Positions 20,101 to 29,141 of a DNA stretch of 64,000 nt are shown piece by piece. The notes under the pieces are model-generated. The model was given only the letters and a program-made list of their open reading frames with translations, ran no database searches and was not told the origin of the DNA. The position numbers and the translations under genes were made by a program. Positions within the stretch are counted from its first letter, which is position 1. Every line of letters starts with the position of its first letter. Origin of the DNA: Allorhodopirellula solitaria (GTDB lineage: Bacteria; Planctomycetota; Planctomycetia; Pirellulales; Pirellulaceae); NCBI RefSeq assembly GCF_007859855.1, contig NZ_SJPK01000011.1:1-64000 (forward strand), written 5' to 3'.

Positions 20101-20439
20101 TTGGAACTCGATGTCAATTTCACTGTCGATCCGGAGTCAGCCACTCACGCGTCGTCTTTCGTCACCGAACAGTGGGATTATCTCTGGTCACGTAATTACG
20201 GATCGGACCAGTACCTTCCGGGAACGAGCGAGAAGGGGACCGAGGTGCTCGAGGTCGCGGCGGTTCGACTGCAGCCACTTGGCTCGGGCGGCGAGGAGGG
20301 CACCCGAATCCATTTAAGCACCCCCGCGATTCAGCCGGTCGACCAACTTCGGATCGAGGTGCGTCTGCGCGACCGGGGCGGCAGTGCCTTCGAGGAAGAA
20401 GTCTACTGGACCATCCACGCGATCCCGCCGCAGGAGTAG
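17176..20439 (+). CDS. Secreted PVC-type cytochrome c / beta-propeller protein
   Basis: The protein (1087 aa from ATG 17176) has a clear signal peptide (LKFPVFLVVLVGFCAASVLG). Two haem c sites follow: CVGCH at residues 67-71 and CASCH at about 242-246. The first lies in a PVC-type haem-binding domain (LLRPSKHIQPGFETY). The middle carries a DUF6797-like region and the C-terminal half a sugar-dehydrogenase/NHL-like beta-propeller (FFPDGRMVVSTYGGDIW, GFRSPNGMGSM, AFYGWVPTYAAPPRW). Such proteins are abundant in Planctomycetes and are thought to be periplasmic oxidoreductases of carbohydrate breakdown; the substrate is unknown. A GTG at 17164 would add four residues. It appears monocistronic. Confidence 0.85.
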   Translation: MLKFPVFLVVLVGFCAASVLGAEPIHPAVPLNQQLEAAAPAYLAEQAKLRGDAHRGALVFYRSPANCVGCHTSGDEPSPLGPNLASLGKQTTYVELIDGLLRPSKHIQPGFETYTVVTTSGQVHVGLLSQQSEESVTMRLAQSLDQDFVLETDEIEVMQKNSQSMMPAGLMAALKSQADFLDLVAYLNAVAQGGGEAARRLQPSAEQLAVEDDTANLDHAGILASLRTRDFEAGEKLFQGDCASCHGADGDTPSLATARAFGTQKLKFGSDPYRMFMTLTEGNGLMAPMTYLTPFERYQVVHYIREAFMKDRNPDYVEIDAEYLASLPQGTEDGQQIEVVQRDFGLALGSQLRTDFPSVLNIPQGELTVAFDLHTMDLADVWTGGFLDLSETQHIRPRGEGTANPVGESLPSLAAWRWGHDGALDYSREGLLPRGPLPPKWMDYHGYYLHDEDVVLSYRIDGREILHRVETRGSHTLIHHLEIGAGQRLVLSPCQAPEGASVDIASASAIAKTNSSTNFSTNSLASSFTAANFAGDVDGVTWQALVDTAFTMTIPADEESRTIQVSIGIGAEEGDLEVWRRSSTSLAKLDTASSLPELVRGGELRWPERMRTTGYLGLNRSGYALDTLTRPASTPWNTWFRTSALDFFPDGRMVVSTYGGDIWIVSGVDEELLDLSWKRFASGLYEPFGLKVVDGDVYVTCKDRLVRLHDFNQDGEADFYESFSADSDVSTNFHAFNFDLQTDDEGNFYYAKSGHGANFSLPGAVWKISPDGKEREVVCTGFRSPNGMGSMPGGRMTVSDNQGQWIPASKICLIKPGAFYGWVPTYAAPPRWAPDGGKIDITKVVPPETSDQPLVWMPQSLDNSSGGQLWAGDARFGPLANHLLHMSFGKGWMAYLAIQDVGETSQAAIIKLPFDFSTGVMRGRVNPADGQVYATGLHGWNGGGRVGLADGGVQRLRYTGTPPRMITDARVVAGGLELDVNFTVDPESATHASSFVTEQWDYLWSRNYGSDQYLPGTSEKGTEVLEVAAVRLQPLGSGGEEGTRIHLSTPAIQPVDQLRIEVRLRDRGGSAFEEEVYWTIHAIPPQE

Positions 20440-20487
20440 AGAGGTACCCGGTACGCGGCGCTGAGCTACGCCCCACGGATGGTAAAA

Positions 20488-20790
20488 CGGGCGGTCGATT
20501 GACTGAGCCGAGGCGCGTCAGGAACGGGGGAGTAATCAATGTCGTATTGGACGAAGCAACGAGCTGTTTAATCCCCAGAGGTATCCCGTTAGGGATGATA
20601 GAGAATAGCCGGTGGTTTGAGGGCAAGCGAACATCACTGGATACGTCTTCGGGGTCGACGTTCCACGGCCAACGAACCACCGTCGGTGGCGCTGTGCTGA
20701 CCTACGGCTATTCTCTTCAACTCCGTCGGCGTAGGAAGACTTGCGGGGTGCAACAGCACGTCGCCTCGTCCACCACAAAAAGGCTCTCGC
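20488..20790. repeat. Mosaic of dispersed palindromic elements
   Basis: Left part 20488-20522 matches the end of the gcgtaagcggccggg family. The remainder resembles the expanded element at 39863-40247: a degenerate end (ggacgaagcaacgag), the module agaatagccggtggtttgag, a hairpin region, gacctacggctattctct, and a right end cgtcgcctcgtcca. No frame is protein-like. It occupies most of the gap between two convergent genes. Confidence 0.6.
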
Positions 20791-20842
20791 GGAATTCGCC
20801 ACTTACCACCGGACCAAGCGAAACTTCATGTTGTCGCAGGTT

Positions 20843-22354
20843 TTATGCCAGGTCGTAGACCATCGCATAGCGCCGCCGCAGGCTGGCGATGAGCGGTTGG
20901 GCCGAGAGAGGTTTGCCGGTTGTGTTTTGAACCAGTTCGTCGGCGGTGAACTTGCGACCGTGGGTGTGGACATTTTCTCGCAGCCAGCCGAGCAGGGGAG
21001 CGAAATCGCCTTGCTCGATTTGGGCATCGAGCCCACCGAGGGCCTCGTCGGCAGATTCGTAGAGCTGCGCGGCGATGAGGTTTCCGAGCGTGTAGGTGGG
21101 GAAGTACCCGAACAAACCTGCGCTCCAGTGGACGTCTTGTAGCACCCCGTTTGCGGCGGAGGGTGGGCTGACGCCGATCACGCTGGTGTAACGTTCGTTC
21201 CAGGCGAATGGTAGGTCGTTGGTGGAGAGTTCGCCCGAGATCAACGCTTGCTCGAGTTCGAATCGCACGATGATATGCAGGTTGTAGGTGGCTTCATCGG
21301 CTTCGACGCGGATCAGCGAGGGCTGTACGCGATTGAAACAGGCGTGCCACTGTTCGGGTGTCGCGGTTTGCGAGAACGTTTCGTTGATCTGTGGCGTGAA
21401 GTGCTTCCAGAAGGCGAGTGACCGGCCGACGAGGTTTTCCCACAATCGTGATTGGGACTCATGTATCCCCAAAGAGACGAACGTTCCTGGGGGCAATCCG
21501 TACCAATCCGGTCTCAGGCCTTGCTCGTACATCCCGTGGCCGGCTTCGTGGAGCGTTCCAAACAGGCTGCCGGGCAGCCAATCCTCGTCGTAGCGAGTCA
21601 GGATGCGGCAGTCCGAAGGTCCCAGGCTCGTGCAGAATGGATGCGAGGTTTCATCGAGTCTGCCCCGTTGGAAATCGAAGCCGACGGCCTTGGCGAGCTC
21701 AGTAGATAGCTGGCGTTGGCCATCGACGCTGTACTTTTGTTTCAGGAGGCGATCGTCGACTTGGCGAGCCGAGACCGTGATCTCGCTGAGCAGTTGGACG
21801 AGTTCGTCGCGAAGTCCAGCGAACACGCTGGCGAGATCCTGCACTCGGGCGCCGGGTTCGTATTGGTCGAGCAAACCTTCGTAGGCGGATTGACCTGGGT
21901 CGGCGAGCAGCTCGCCCGCTCTCCGCTGGAGCGAAATCATCTCATCGAGTGCGGGTTGGAACTGTGCGTAGTCGTCATTGCGGCGGGCGGTATCCCAACA
22001 TCCCTGACCGCGGACGGTCGCCGCAGCAATGGATTCGACGAGCTCGCCTGGCAGGCGACGTTGTTTCTCATAGTCTTTCCGCGCCAGTGCGACGGTGGCA
22101 CCGATATCACTGTGCGGATCTGCGGCCGCCTCCCAGCCTTCGAGTTCGTCGAGCCAACGTGCCAGTTGGCTGTCGGTTCGCATGGCGTGCGCCCGGCCGC
22201 TGAGGTAGGCAACTTGTTCGGCGCGAAACTCGCTGGCCTGCGTCGGCATCATCGTCCGTTCGTCCCATTGCAGCAGTTCTGCCGCTGAGGCAATCAGGGC
22301 ACACTGATGAAGATGGTCACGCAGAGACGCGAACGTCTGGGTGGGAGCAGTCAT
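20843..22354 (-). CDS. M32 family metallocarboxypeptidase
   Basis: This is a thermostable carboxypeptidase Taq-type (M32) zinc enzyme, which removes C-terminal residues from peptides in the cytoplasm. Start ATG 22354 (MTAPTQTFASLRDH) gives 503 residues, the family norm; the frame extends further upstream but without family similarity. Evidence includes WDERTMMP near the N-terminus, HPFC, the zinc motif in GTLHEAGHGMYEQG (HEAGH), GIHESQSRLWEN, and the C-terminal DVHWSAGLFGYFPTYTLGN. No obvious operon partner. Confidence 0.94.
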   Translation of the reverse strand: MTAPTQTFASLRDHLHQCALIASAAELLQWDERTMMPTQASEFRAEQVAYLSGRAHAMRTDSQLARWLDELEGWEAAADPHSDIGATVALARKDYEKQRRLPGELVESIAAATVRGQGCWDTARRNDDYAQFQPALDEMISLQRRAGELLADPGQSAYEGLLDQYEPGARVQDLASVFAGLRDELVQLLSEITVSARQVDDRLLKQKYSVDGQRQLSTELAKAVGFDFQRGRLDETSHPFCTSLGPSDCRILTRYDEDWLPGSLFGTLHEAGHGMYEQGLRPDWYGLPPGTFVSLGIHESQSRLWENLVGRSLAFWKHFTPQINETFSQTATPEQWHACFNRVQPSLIRVEADEATYNLHIIVRFELEQALISGELSTNDLPFAWNERYTSVIGVSPPSAANGVLQDVHWSAGLFGYFPTYTLGNLIAAQLYESADEALGGLDAQIEQGDFAPLLGWLRENVHTHGRKFTADELVQNTTGKPLSAQPLIASLRRRYAMVYDLA

Positions 22355-22490
22355 GAAGAGCACGCGTTGGGTTGGAAAGAAAGCGAAGACAAGGGGGGCG
22401 AAGACCAAGTGTCCCGCCCGCGAAGTGACTTCCTCTCGGCGCACGAGCGGGGACGGGAGACGGCCGAATTACTGGTCTGGCGCGAGGGTC

Positions 22491-23039
22491 TCAGGCCGGA
22501 GCGTTTGTTCCGCGGCGACGCCAGCCGACGAGTACTGCCAGCACCAAGGAGACGGCGGCGAGGGCGGCAAAGGTGAGCGTCTTTTGTTGCCACGCTTGTT
22601 TCTCGAGTTCCATGGTTCGGTAGTTGAGCGGAGCTTCCACTGCGACCCCGTACTCGGTGATGTCCTCGAACTCGCGGATCATTTGGGCGGAATCTGCCGC
22701 CGCATAATCTTCTTTGAGCAGTTCGAGGTGTCCCTCGGTGGTGATGGGAACCTCGCTAGTGGCCCAGTTTACCCCGCAAAACCCGGCCCCGAGGAGGGCG
22801 AGCAGACCTACCAAACCGAGCGTGGCGAAGGCCAGCGACCGACCCCCGGAGAGGCCCACTGCGGCATTGGCGGCGACCCGGGCGTCGGCTGTTTCGCCGG
22901 CGGCCGGCAGTTGCCGGAGTTCTCCGAGTTTGGGCACATCGATGGTGTGCTGACAGGCATCGCAGACGATTTCGTCCCCCGCCTTCGCGGTCGATACCAC
23001 ATGGATTGCCTCGCAGTGCGGACAGGTAAGTTTGTACAT
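22491..23039 (-). CDS. Zinc-ribbon protein with two transmembrane helices
   Basis: Start ATG 23039 (MYKLTCPHCEA) was chosen because the zinc ribbon begins at once; sequence upstream in frame looks non-coding. The 182-residue protein has CPHC at 6-9 and CDAC at 26-29, a hydrophobic helix at ~66-87, an extracytoplasmic loop of ~65 residues (EVPITTEGHLELLKEDYAA...), and a second helix at ~153-172 ending in Arg residues. It resembles membrane zinc-ribbon hypotheticals of Planctomycetes; function unknown. It is upstream of and co-directional with the M32 gene (136 bp apart). Confidence 0.65.
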   Translation of the reverse strand: MYKLTCPHCEAIHVVSTAKAGDEIVCDACQHTIDVPKLGELRQLPAAGETADARVAANAAVGLSGGRSLAFATLGLVGLLALLGAGFCGVNWATSEVPITTEGHLELLKEDYAAADSAQMIREFEDITEYGVAVEAPLNYRTMELEKQAWQQKTLTFAALAAVSLVLAVLVGWRRRGTNAPA

Positions 23040-23774
23040 CGTCGAACCTAAGCCAATTGAAAGTGCTACGTCTTGAGGAAAAATCCCCTCCAACGTCCAT
23101 AAATTACATGCCGCCTGGGTAGACCCGCCGCACAGACAGACTACCATTGCTGTGTGCTGAGGTTAACACACGACCAGTCGCTCCCGCCGGGTGAACGCAT
23201 CCGACCGGACATTTTCACATGATTCGCGACATCCAACACAACGAACTGTCGTTCGTCTTCGCAACCCAAAGGGATTGGGTTCGCGCCCCCCACCGGTTCG
23301 TGGTACCTCTGATTCGCCAGGATGGCCCGCCGGAATAATCTGCACCGACATTGCAGGTTACGATGTGAGTATGTTTTTCGAGGATTGTTTCCTGTGAAAA
23401 GTGGACTTGCACCGAAAAGTTTTCCGAGACAGCAAGTTCCCCTTAAACGGGAAGTCCAGCCAATCGGAATGTTTTTCCATTTCGCGAGGTACTTGGGATG
23501 GGTAGGCGAGTGGGTGGTAGATTGAAATTACAAGAAGATGCTGTCCTCGGCAATTGGATCGGAAACTTTCATGTGCACCAACTCGTAGAATTGACCGACG
23601 GGACAAGGCCGACACAGGGGTGAGCGTAAGGGGCGATTATTTGACGTTGAAGGGATTCGCTCCTGACTCACGAAGATTCTCCCGCATCTTGACTCGTTTT
23701 ACCTTTCCGGCCAACTACACTCGCCACAACATCGCGAAAAAAATAGACGCTAATACTTTGAAGGAGTTAATACT
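23040..23774. other. Long leader/intergenic region upstream of rpoD
   Basis: No protein-like frame was found in these 735 bp between divergent genes. TTGACG (23641) and TTGACT (23689) are possible -35 boxes, but neither has a good -10 hexamer at normal spacing, so no promoter is called. The length leaves room for several sigma-factor promoters or a long 5' leader for rpoD. Confidence 0.45.
23761..23766 (+). promoter_or_regulatory. Strong ribosome binding site of rpoD
   Basis: AAGGAG lies 8 nt before a TTG codon at 23775 and 20 nt before the first ATG at 23787. The spacing argues that the sigma factor is translated from the TTG. Confidence 0.7.
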
Positions 23775-25334
23775 TTGTTCGATCCGATGATGGATGATTT
23801 TGACGATGTTTCGGCGCAAAACACCGATGTCGTCTCCACTGGCTTTCGCAAGCTCCCCGTTGACGACAACGAGGACGATAATGGCGTGAACGTTGCCGAT
23901 CTCAGCGACGGACAGGTTCAGTTGGAAAGCCCGGATGAATTGATCACGATCGACGAGTCGGAGACTTGGTCGGACGATCCTGTCCGCATGTATCTGACCC
24001 AGATGGGCGAGATCCCCTTGCTGACCCGTCGTGAAGAGATCGAATTGGCCAAGCGGATTGAAGAGACGCGTCGTCGTTTTCGCACCAAATTGCTTGAGAA
24101 CCACTACGTTCTCGTCGAGGCTTACAAGACGCTCAAGAAGGTTTATCGGGGACAATTGCCCTTCGACCGGACGGTCCAGGTCAGTGTCACCGATCGTTTG
24201 GAGAAGGAGCAGATCGTCGGCCGTTTGCCGCACAACCTCCGGACCCTGCAGACCTTGCTCAGCCGCAACCGGCACGACTGGAAAGTGGCGATGAGCAAGA
24301 GCGCACCGGCTCGTCGTCGCGCTGAAGCGTGGCGGGCACTCGCTCGTCGCCGTCGCCGCGCCGTCCGCTTGATCGAAGAACTGGGGCTGCGGACCCAACG
24401 CATCGAGACTCGTATCGGGATGCTAGAGAAATTCTCGCGCCGACTCGCTGAAATCGATGCCCAGATCAAAGATCAAAAGCGTACCAAGCACGGCCGCGAA
24501 GTCCGCGAGCAACTGCTCCACGAACGCCGTCAGATCTTGACCGCTTGCCAGGAAACACCGACCTCGCTCCGCAATCGTTGCTCGATGCTCGGCCGGGTCT
24601 ACAGTGAATACCAGCAGGCCAAGCGGGAGCTCAGCGAAGGGAACCTGCGGCTGGTCGTTTCGATTGCCAAGAAGTATCGCAATCGCGGCTTGTCCTTCCT
24701 CGACCTGATCCAAGAAGGTAACGCTGGGTTGATGCGAGCGGTCGACAAGTTCGAGTACCGCCGTGGATTCAAGTTCTGTACCTACGCGACCTGGTGGATT
24801 CGCCAAGCGATCACCCGTGCGGTGGCCGACCAGAGTCGTACGATTCGTATCCCCGTGCACATGGTCGAGACGATGAGCCGCGTGCGAAACGTGGCCCGCG
24901 CCTTGCTCCAAGAGCTCGGCCGCGAGCCGTCGATTGAGGAAACGGCCCGTCGGGCTGATGTGACGATCGAGGAAGCTCGCCGGGTACTCACCATGAGCCG
25001 GTTTCCAATCTCGCTCGACCGACCCGTCGGCAATAGCGAAGATAGCCAATTCGGTGACCTGCTTCCTGATGGGACAGCAGAGAGCCCGCAAATCGGTGCG
25101 ACCCAAGAAATGCTGCGGCAACGGATCACCGGTGTGCTCAAATCGCTGTCCTACCGGGAACGCGAAATCATCAAACTTCGCTACGGCCTCGGTGACGGGT
25201 ACAGTTACACCCTCGAAGAAGTCGGCCATATCTTCAAGGTGACCCGCGAGCGGATTCGCCAGATCGAAGCCAAGGCGGTGCGGAAACTGCAGCAACCCAG
25301 CCGCAGCCAGGACCTGGTTGGGTTCTTGGACTGA
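23775..25334 (+). CDS. rpoD: Primary RNA polymerase sigma factor (sigma-70/RpoD)
   Basis: The 519-residue protein has region 1.2 ([19 protein letters not shown]) at about 72-90, then a ~190-residue charged, Arg-rich non-conserved region. Region 2 follows near 286 ([36 protein letters not shown]), then region 3 and region 4.2 ([20 protein letters not shown], ~477-497). Region 1.1 appears short and acidic ([12 protein letters not shown]). The complete -10 and -35 recognition helices point to a housekeeping-type sigma, though some Planctomycetes carry several RpoD-like paralogues. Start TTG 23775 is supported by AAGGAG. The stop overlaps the next gene's ATG (TGATG). Confidence 0.92.
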   Translation: MFDPMMDDFDDVSAQNTDVVSTGFRKLPVDDNEDDNGVNVADLSDGQVQLESPDELITIDESETWSDDPVRMYLTQMGEIPLLTRREEIELAKRIEETRRRFRTKLLENHYVLVEAYKTLKKVYRGQLPFDRTVQVSVTDRLEKEQIVGRLPHNLRTLQTLLSRNRHDWKVAMSKSAPARRRAEAWRALARRRRRAVRLIEELGLRTQRIETRIGMLEKFSRRLAEIDAQIKDQKRTKHGREVREQLLHERRQILTACQETPTSLRNRCSMLGRVYSEYQQAKRELSEGNLRLVVSIAKKYRNRGLSFLDLIQEGNAGLMRAVDKFEYRRGFKFCTYATWWIRQAITRAVADQSRTIRIPVHMVETMSRVRNVARALLQELGREPSIEETARRADVTIEEARRVLTMSRFPISLDRPVGNSEDSQFGDLLPDGTAESPQIGATQEMLRQRITGVLKSLSYREREIIKLRYGLGDGYSYTLEEVGHIFKVTRERIRQIEAKAVRKLQQPSRSQDLVGFLD

Positions 25335-26833
25335 TGCCGTCCGTCGGCGAAGTTCTGCAGCAGGGCTGGCAGGTTCACCAAAGTGGAAACGTTGACGCCG
25401 CGATGCAATTGTATCGCGGCGTTTTGCGTCAGGTTCCCGACTCGGCCGAAGCCTGGGTGTACCTCGGTATCGCTCAGTTCGATCTGCGAGATTTCGCGGG
25501 GTCGGTCGGTTCGTATCGCAAGGCCTTGGCGATCAAAAAGCATTTCCCGATCGCGTGGAACAATCTCGGCAACTCGCTACGGATGCTCGGCGAAGTCGAC
25601 GAAGCCGAACGCTGTTTCAAGAAATCGCTGGTGCAGCAACCCGGGTATCTTTCGGCGCTGAAGAATCGTGGCACTCTGTGGGTTTGGAACGGTGATATCG
25701 AGCGTGGTTTGAAGTCCTATGCACGGGGTTTGGAAGTCGACCCGAACAACGCGGAGTTGCACCGCAACCTCGGGGTCATCTCGCTGCTGATGGGCGATTA
25801 CAAAAAAGGATTCGAGGAGTTTCGCTGGCGTTGGCGAATGCCTGGTCTCGGGCGTCCCGCCGTTGCTGCAGCCTGGCAGGCTGCGGGCATCGCGGTGCCC
25901 GTGTGGACGGGCCAACCGCTCGACGGACGGACCATCGTGATCTATCCCGAACAGGGCCTCGGTGATGCCATTCATTTCATCCGCGTCGCGGCTGCGTTGA
26001 AGTCCAGCGGCGCGACCGTGATCGTCGTCTGCAACCCTAAGCTGGTGCCGCTGTTTCGAAGCGCGCCAGGGATCGATGAAATCGTGGCGGAAGTCCTGCC
26101 CAGCTCAACGGGCGGCGACGCGGTCGCGGCAGGCATGTCGATGCTGCACGGGGGGCTGACGCAAGCGAACTATCAAGGCTCCTTCTTGGAAGTACTCGAC
26201 GGTCTGTACACACGCGACGGCGAGATCTATTCCGGGAAAGAGCTCTTCGGCGATCTTTCGCAGTGTCCCGGTCAGGGCTATCTGAGGGTGCCCGGTGACG
26301 TGGTCGGGAAGTGGAAAACTTGGCTGGCAGAGAATCGAGATCCATCGCGATCGACCAAGCCGCTCATTGGAATCAATTGGCAGGGTAATCGAGAGCACCA
26401 TGCCGACGTGTACCGCAGCGTCTCACTCGACGTGTTCGGGCCGCTGATCGAGATGGACGAGCTGGAGATCGTCAATATGCAATTTGGTCATGGTGTCGAA
26501 CAGCTCGACCAAGTTGATTTCGCCGATCGCATCCTGCGGCTACCCGATTCGCTCGACCAGGCGGCGGGAAAGTTCATCGATACCGCGGCGGTGCTGTGTA
26601 ACCTCGATGCCTTGGTGACCACCGACACGGCGATCGCCCACCTCGCCGGTGCTCTCGGCGTTCGCACTCATTTGTTGCTCGGCCGCGTCCCGGACTGGCG
26701 GTGGTTAACCGCAGGTGACACCACGGACTGGTACCCCAGTATGATCATCAGCCGCCAAAGCGAATTCGGCCATTGGCAAGAGCCGGTTGAGCGGATTGGC
26801 GAGCGGCTGTTGTCGCGCACCAACTCGCGTTGA
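25334..26833 (+). CDS. TPR protein with GT-B (family 9/41-like) glycosyltransferase domain
   Basis: The ATG overlaps the rpoD stop by one base, so translation is likely coupled. Residues ~1-160 are tetratricopeptide repeats (AEAWVYLGIAQFDLRDFAGS, IAWNNLGNSLRMLGEVDEAE, AELHRNLGVISLLMGDYKKG). The C-terminal ~320 residues contain IYPEQGLGDAIHFIRVAAAL, a Rossmann-like entry of GT9/GT41-type transferases, and TTDTAIAHLAGALGVRTHLL, the nucleotide-sugar-binding end. Such proteins may glycosylate proteins or surface polymers. The coupling to a sigma factor is noteworthy but its meaning is unknown. Confidence 0.8.
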   Translation: MPSVGEVLQQGWQVHQSGNVDAAMQLYRGVLRQVPDSAEAWVYLGIAQFDLRDFAGSVGSYRKALAIKKHFPIAWNNLGNSLRMLGEVDEAERCFKKSLVQQPGYLSALKNRGTLWVWNGDIERGLKSYARGLEVDPNNAELHRNLGVISLLMGDYKKGFEEFRWRWRMPGLGRPAVAAAWQAAGIAVPVWTGQPLDGRTIVIYPEQGLGDAIHFIRVAAALKSSGATVIVVCNPKLVPLFRSAPGIDEIVAEVLPSSTGGDAVAAGMSMLHGGLTQANYQGSFLEVLDGLYTRDGEIYSGKELFGDLSQCPGQGYLRVPGDVVGKWKTWLAENRDPSRSTKPLIGINWQGNREHHADVYRSVSLDVFGPLIEMDELEIVNMQFGHGVEQLDQVDFADRILRLPDSLDQAAGKFIDTAAVLCNLDALVTTDTAIAHLAGALGVRTHLLLGRVPDWRWLTAGDTTDWYPSMIISRQSEFGHWQEPVERIGERLLSRTNSR

Positions 26834-26873
26834 AAGGATCGGTCGATTGCGGGAACCGATTTTCAACGCGAGT
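26822..26873. terminator. Bidirectional terminator-like hairpin spanning a stop codon
   Basis: Arms 26822-26843 (aactcgcgttgaaaggatcg...) and 26855-26873 pair with a 2-base bulge over an 11-base loop. The left arm includes the last codons and stop of the TPR/glycosyltransferase gene. The convergent lipoprotein gene ends at 26896, so the hairpin probably insulates both transcripts. Confidence 0.65.
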
Positions 26874-26895
26874 GGAGATCAGGTCACAGCGGACT

Positions 26896-27399
26896 TCAGA
26901 TAGTCAGCTCGATATGGTTGGGGCCGGTTGCGAGCACTTCCGCAGTCAGGCCTTCAACCGTTTTGGGGCCACCTGAGCTGTTGCGACGCCCTTTCTTGGG
27001 GCCACCGATTGGTTGCAGAGTACCTTCGGCTGCGTCGGCTCCCGCCATCGACGTGACTTCGACGCTTGGTGCATTGCGTTCACCCTCGACACGGCCACCG
27101 ATCACACTGACGGTGTGCTCGTCGACGGCCGCCCCGGGCTTCCCGGTGGAGTAGCGGAGCACGAAGTTGCCCTCCTCATCGGTCTTGCCGTAGGAGGCAG
27201 CTCCCGCCGAGATGGGGTAGAACTCAACCTGGGCACCGGCCACCGGTTTGCCCGATTTCGTTAGCGTTCCAGTGACTTCGCTGAGGTCGGGGGTGTCGTC
27301 GAACGAGCAGCCGATGCTCATGCAGCTCAGTAGCATCAGTGTCATACCGGTGACTAGGCGGAGCGAGCTTTTCGGTAGGAAATGGAATGGGAGGTTCAC
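26896..27399 (-). CDS. Small lipoprotein, DUF1559 partner
   Basis: GTG 27399 was chosen because GAGGA lies 8 nt upstream. The 167-residue product has a lipoprotein signal (VTGMTLMLLSCMSIGC, lipobox SIGC), then a carboxypeptidase-regulatory-like fold (VTGTLTKSGKPVAGAQVEFYP, GKTDEEGNFVLRY, GAAVDEHTVSVIGG) and a Gly/Lys-rich linker. Planctomycetes often place such a lipoprotein beside a DUF1559 pilin-like protein, as here (75 bp downstream of it). Probably attached on the periplasmic side of a membrane; function unknown. Confidence 0.8.
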   Translation of the reverse strand: MNLPFHFLPKSSLRLVTGMTLMLLSCMSIGCSFDDTPDLSEVTGTLTKSGKPVAGAQVEFYPISAGAASYGKTDEEGNFVLRYSTGKPGAAVDEHTVSVIGGRVEGERNAPSVEVTSMAGADAAEGTLQPIGGPKKGRRNSSGGPKTVEGLTAEVLATGPNHIELTI

Positions 27400-27473
27400 G
27401 TCGTTATTCCTCGGTGAGTCTGATTGGTTGAAAAAACGGGTTTTTGAAATCGTCGTAGGCAGTGCACGCATGC

Positions 27474-28523
27474 TTAGAACTCCTCGGTGATGACTTCACG
27501 GTCGGCACGGTTGGTAAGCAGGCTGAGGATATCGAACCGGACGTTCTCAGTGACGAATCGGACGGAGCCATCTCCCATCACGAACTGGGCACCGCCGATG
27601 TGGGCGGAGTTAAGGATGGAGTGCCGACCAGGACGACCGTACCAGTAGGGGCCAATTCCGTGAGGGACGAAGCGGCTGTCCAGAGGTGAGAAGTTGATGC
27701 CAACTCGTGTGGAGGTGACATTCATCCAGTAGCCCTCGGACGTATTGCTTTCGTCACCGCCGCCACCGGACCAGGCACCGCCCCACCAGTTGCTAGCTCG
27801 TTGGTCAAAGTACTCGAGCGTTCCGTCTGCGTTCTGCAAGCGAATTTCCATGCCCTGTTCCCCGACGGCGAATGTGTTGGTCGTCCCGTCAAGAATCGAA
27901 GCGAATTTCACAACACCGTTGTTTCGGTTGTCGACGGCCACGATCACACCGTTGTAATCGCTCATCCCGTGATACCCATTCCACTGCGAATTGGCTTCGT
28001 TGTAGTCACCAGTGATGCCCACATAGTTCGCCATCTGAACTTCGATTTGGTCGGGAGCTCCAAGGGCCCGAGTATCAGCACTGGTATCGTCTAGACGAGT
28101 GGTCGGTAGCGGGCTCGACGGGCAGTTGTATCCCGGGACGCGTAAGCCGTCGTAGACCTGCCAGTTTCGGTTCAGGCCGGGGTCACGATTGGAGAAATCG
28201 GTTCCTGAAAAGGTCGTTTGGCCGTAGGCCGCGTTCTGTTCCAGGAACGGCAAGATACGCACCATCCAAGAGGCGGGCCGGTCATTGGGGCTCGTTTTGA
28301 GCATCGTCGCTGGTGGCATCGCATTGTAGCTATCGTGGTACATATGGATCGCCAATCCAATCTGTTTCATATTATTAGAACATTGCATGCGGCGGGCCGC
28401 TTCTCGTGCTGACTGGACTGCAGGCAATAGCAGGCCGACCAGCACACCGATGATCGCGATCACGACCAATAACTCAACGAGCGTGAATGCTCGACGATTC
28501 AAACTCATTCCACGGACAAACAT
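27474..28523 (-). CDS. DUF1559 pilin-like protein with prepilin signal
   Basis: ATG 28523 has GAAGGA 8 nt upstream. The N-terminus carries a type IV prepilin/type II secretion pseudopilin motif (NRRAFTLVELLVVIAIIG, cleavage before Phe) and then a DUF1559 (SBP_bac_10) domain: SAREAARRMQCSNNMKQIGL, YNAMPPA, YNCPSSPL. The C-terminal signature HSILNSAHIGGAQFVMGDGS is typical of the planctomycete family, which is expanded to dozens of copies per genome. The protein is 349 aa, usual for the family. Likely membrane-anchored; role not established. Downstream lipoprotein is probably co-transcribed. Confidence 0.92.
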   Translation of the reverse strand: MFVRGMSLNRRAFTLVELLVVIAIIGVLVGLLLPAVQSAREAARRMQCSNNMKQIGLAIHMYHDSYNAMPPATMLKTSPNDRPASWMVRILPFLEQNAAYGQTTFSGTDFSNRDPGLNRNWQVYDGLRVPGYNCPSSPLPTTRLDDTSADTRALGAPDQIEVQMANYVGITGDYNEANSQWNGYHGMSDYNGVIVAVDNRNNGVVKFASILDGTTNTFAVGEQGMEIRLQNADGTLEYFDQRASNWWGGAWSGGGGDESNTSEGYWMNVTSTRVGINFSPLDSRFVPHGIGPYWYGRPGRHSILNSAHIGGAQFVMGDGSVRFVTENVRFDILSLLTNRADREVITEEF

Positions 28524-29141
28524 TAAGGTTTCCTTCAAATTTTCAAAAAACATTGTTCTCGTGACGGGTGTCCAGCTGATGCTCGACACGATGCCGTCCT
28601 GCGGAAATGTGGAATCGCAAAACGGGTGCCAGAGCGATTGCGGGGGATTCTGCCGATCGTCGCGGTGGCGTCGATTCCTTGGCCAAGTGGATTGGAGGCC
28701 GACAGACTGAATGCGTGAAGGTGCGTTTTGACGCCTCTAAGGTTTTTGAAGATTTCTTCTCATTTGTGGTAATGAGGTATCGGGTCGGTGGCGGAGTGCC
28801 GCCGATAGCGTGTGTGTGCATTGATCTGAGGCAGGTGCTGCCCAAGTTGGTGGCAGGTGCATCACCTGCCTTGCCTGCGTCCGCTTAAGGGTGGAGAAGT
28901 CGACAAAGTCATTCTGCTAGGCTGGCCTGGGAGATGTTCGGTGCCAACCATTTGGGCGATCGCCGACAACGGGCTGGCTACGCCGGTACCGGCGGCGTCT
29001 GGTGACGTGCGCAGTGGACTGCATCACGTGTTGGGGGGTATCGTTTCCTTAGCGGCGGGCCCGTCACGGAGTCCTCAGCCTGCTCCCGTGCAATCGGATC
29101 TGATCGCAGATCCTCTCATCTGACTCTGGATCACCAATACA
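28524..29141. other. Divergent intergenic region, no gene seen
   Basis: These 618 bp separate the divergent DUF1559 and MFS genes. Apart from the ribosome binding site of DUF1559 no recognisable promoter, repeat or small gene was found. Confidence 0.4.

Noticed and set aside
23640-23720. rpoD promoter at TTGACG/TTGACT boxes
   Set aside because: Neither -35 candidate has an acceptable -10 hexamer at 16-18 bp spacing.
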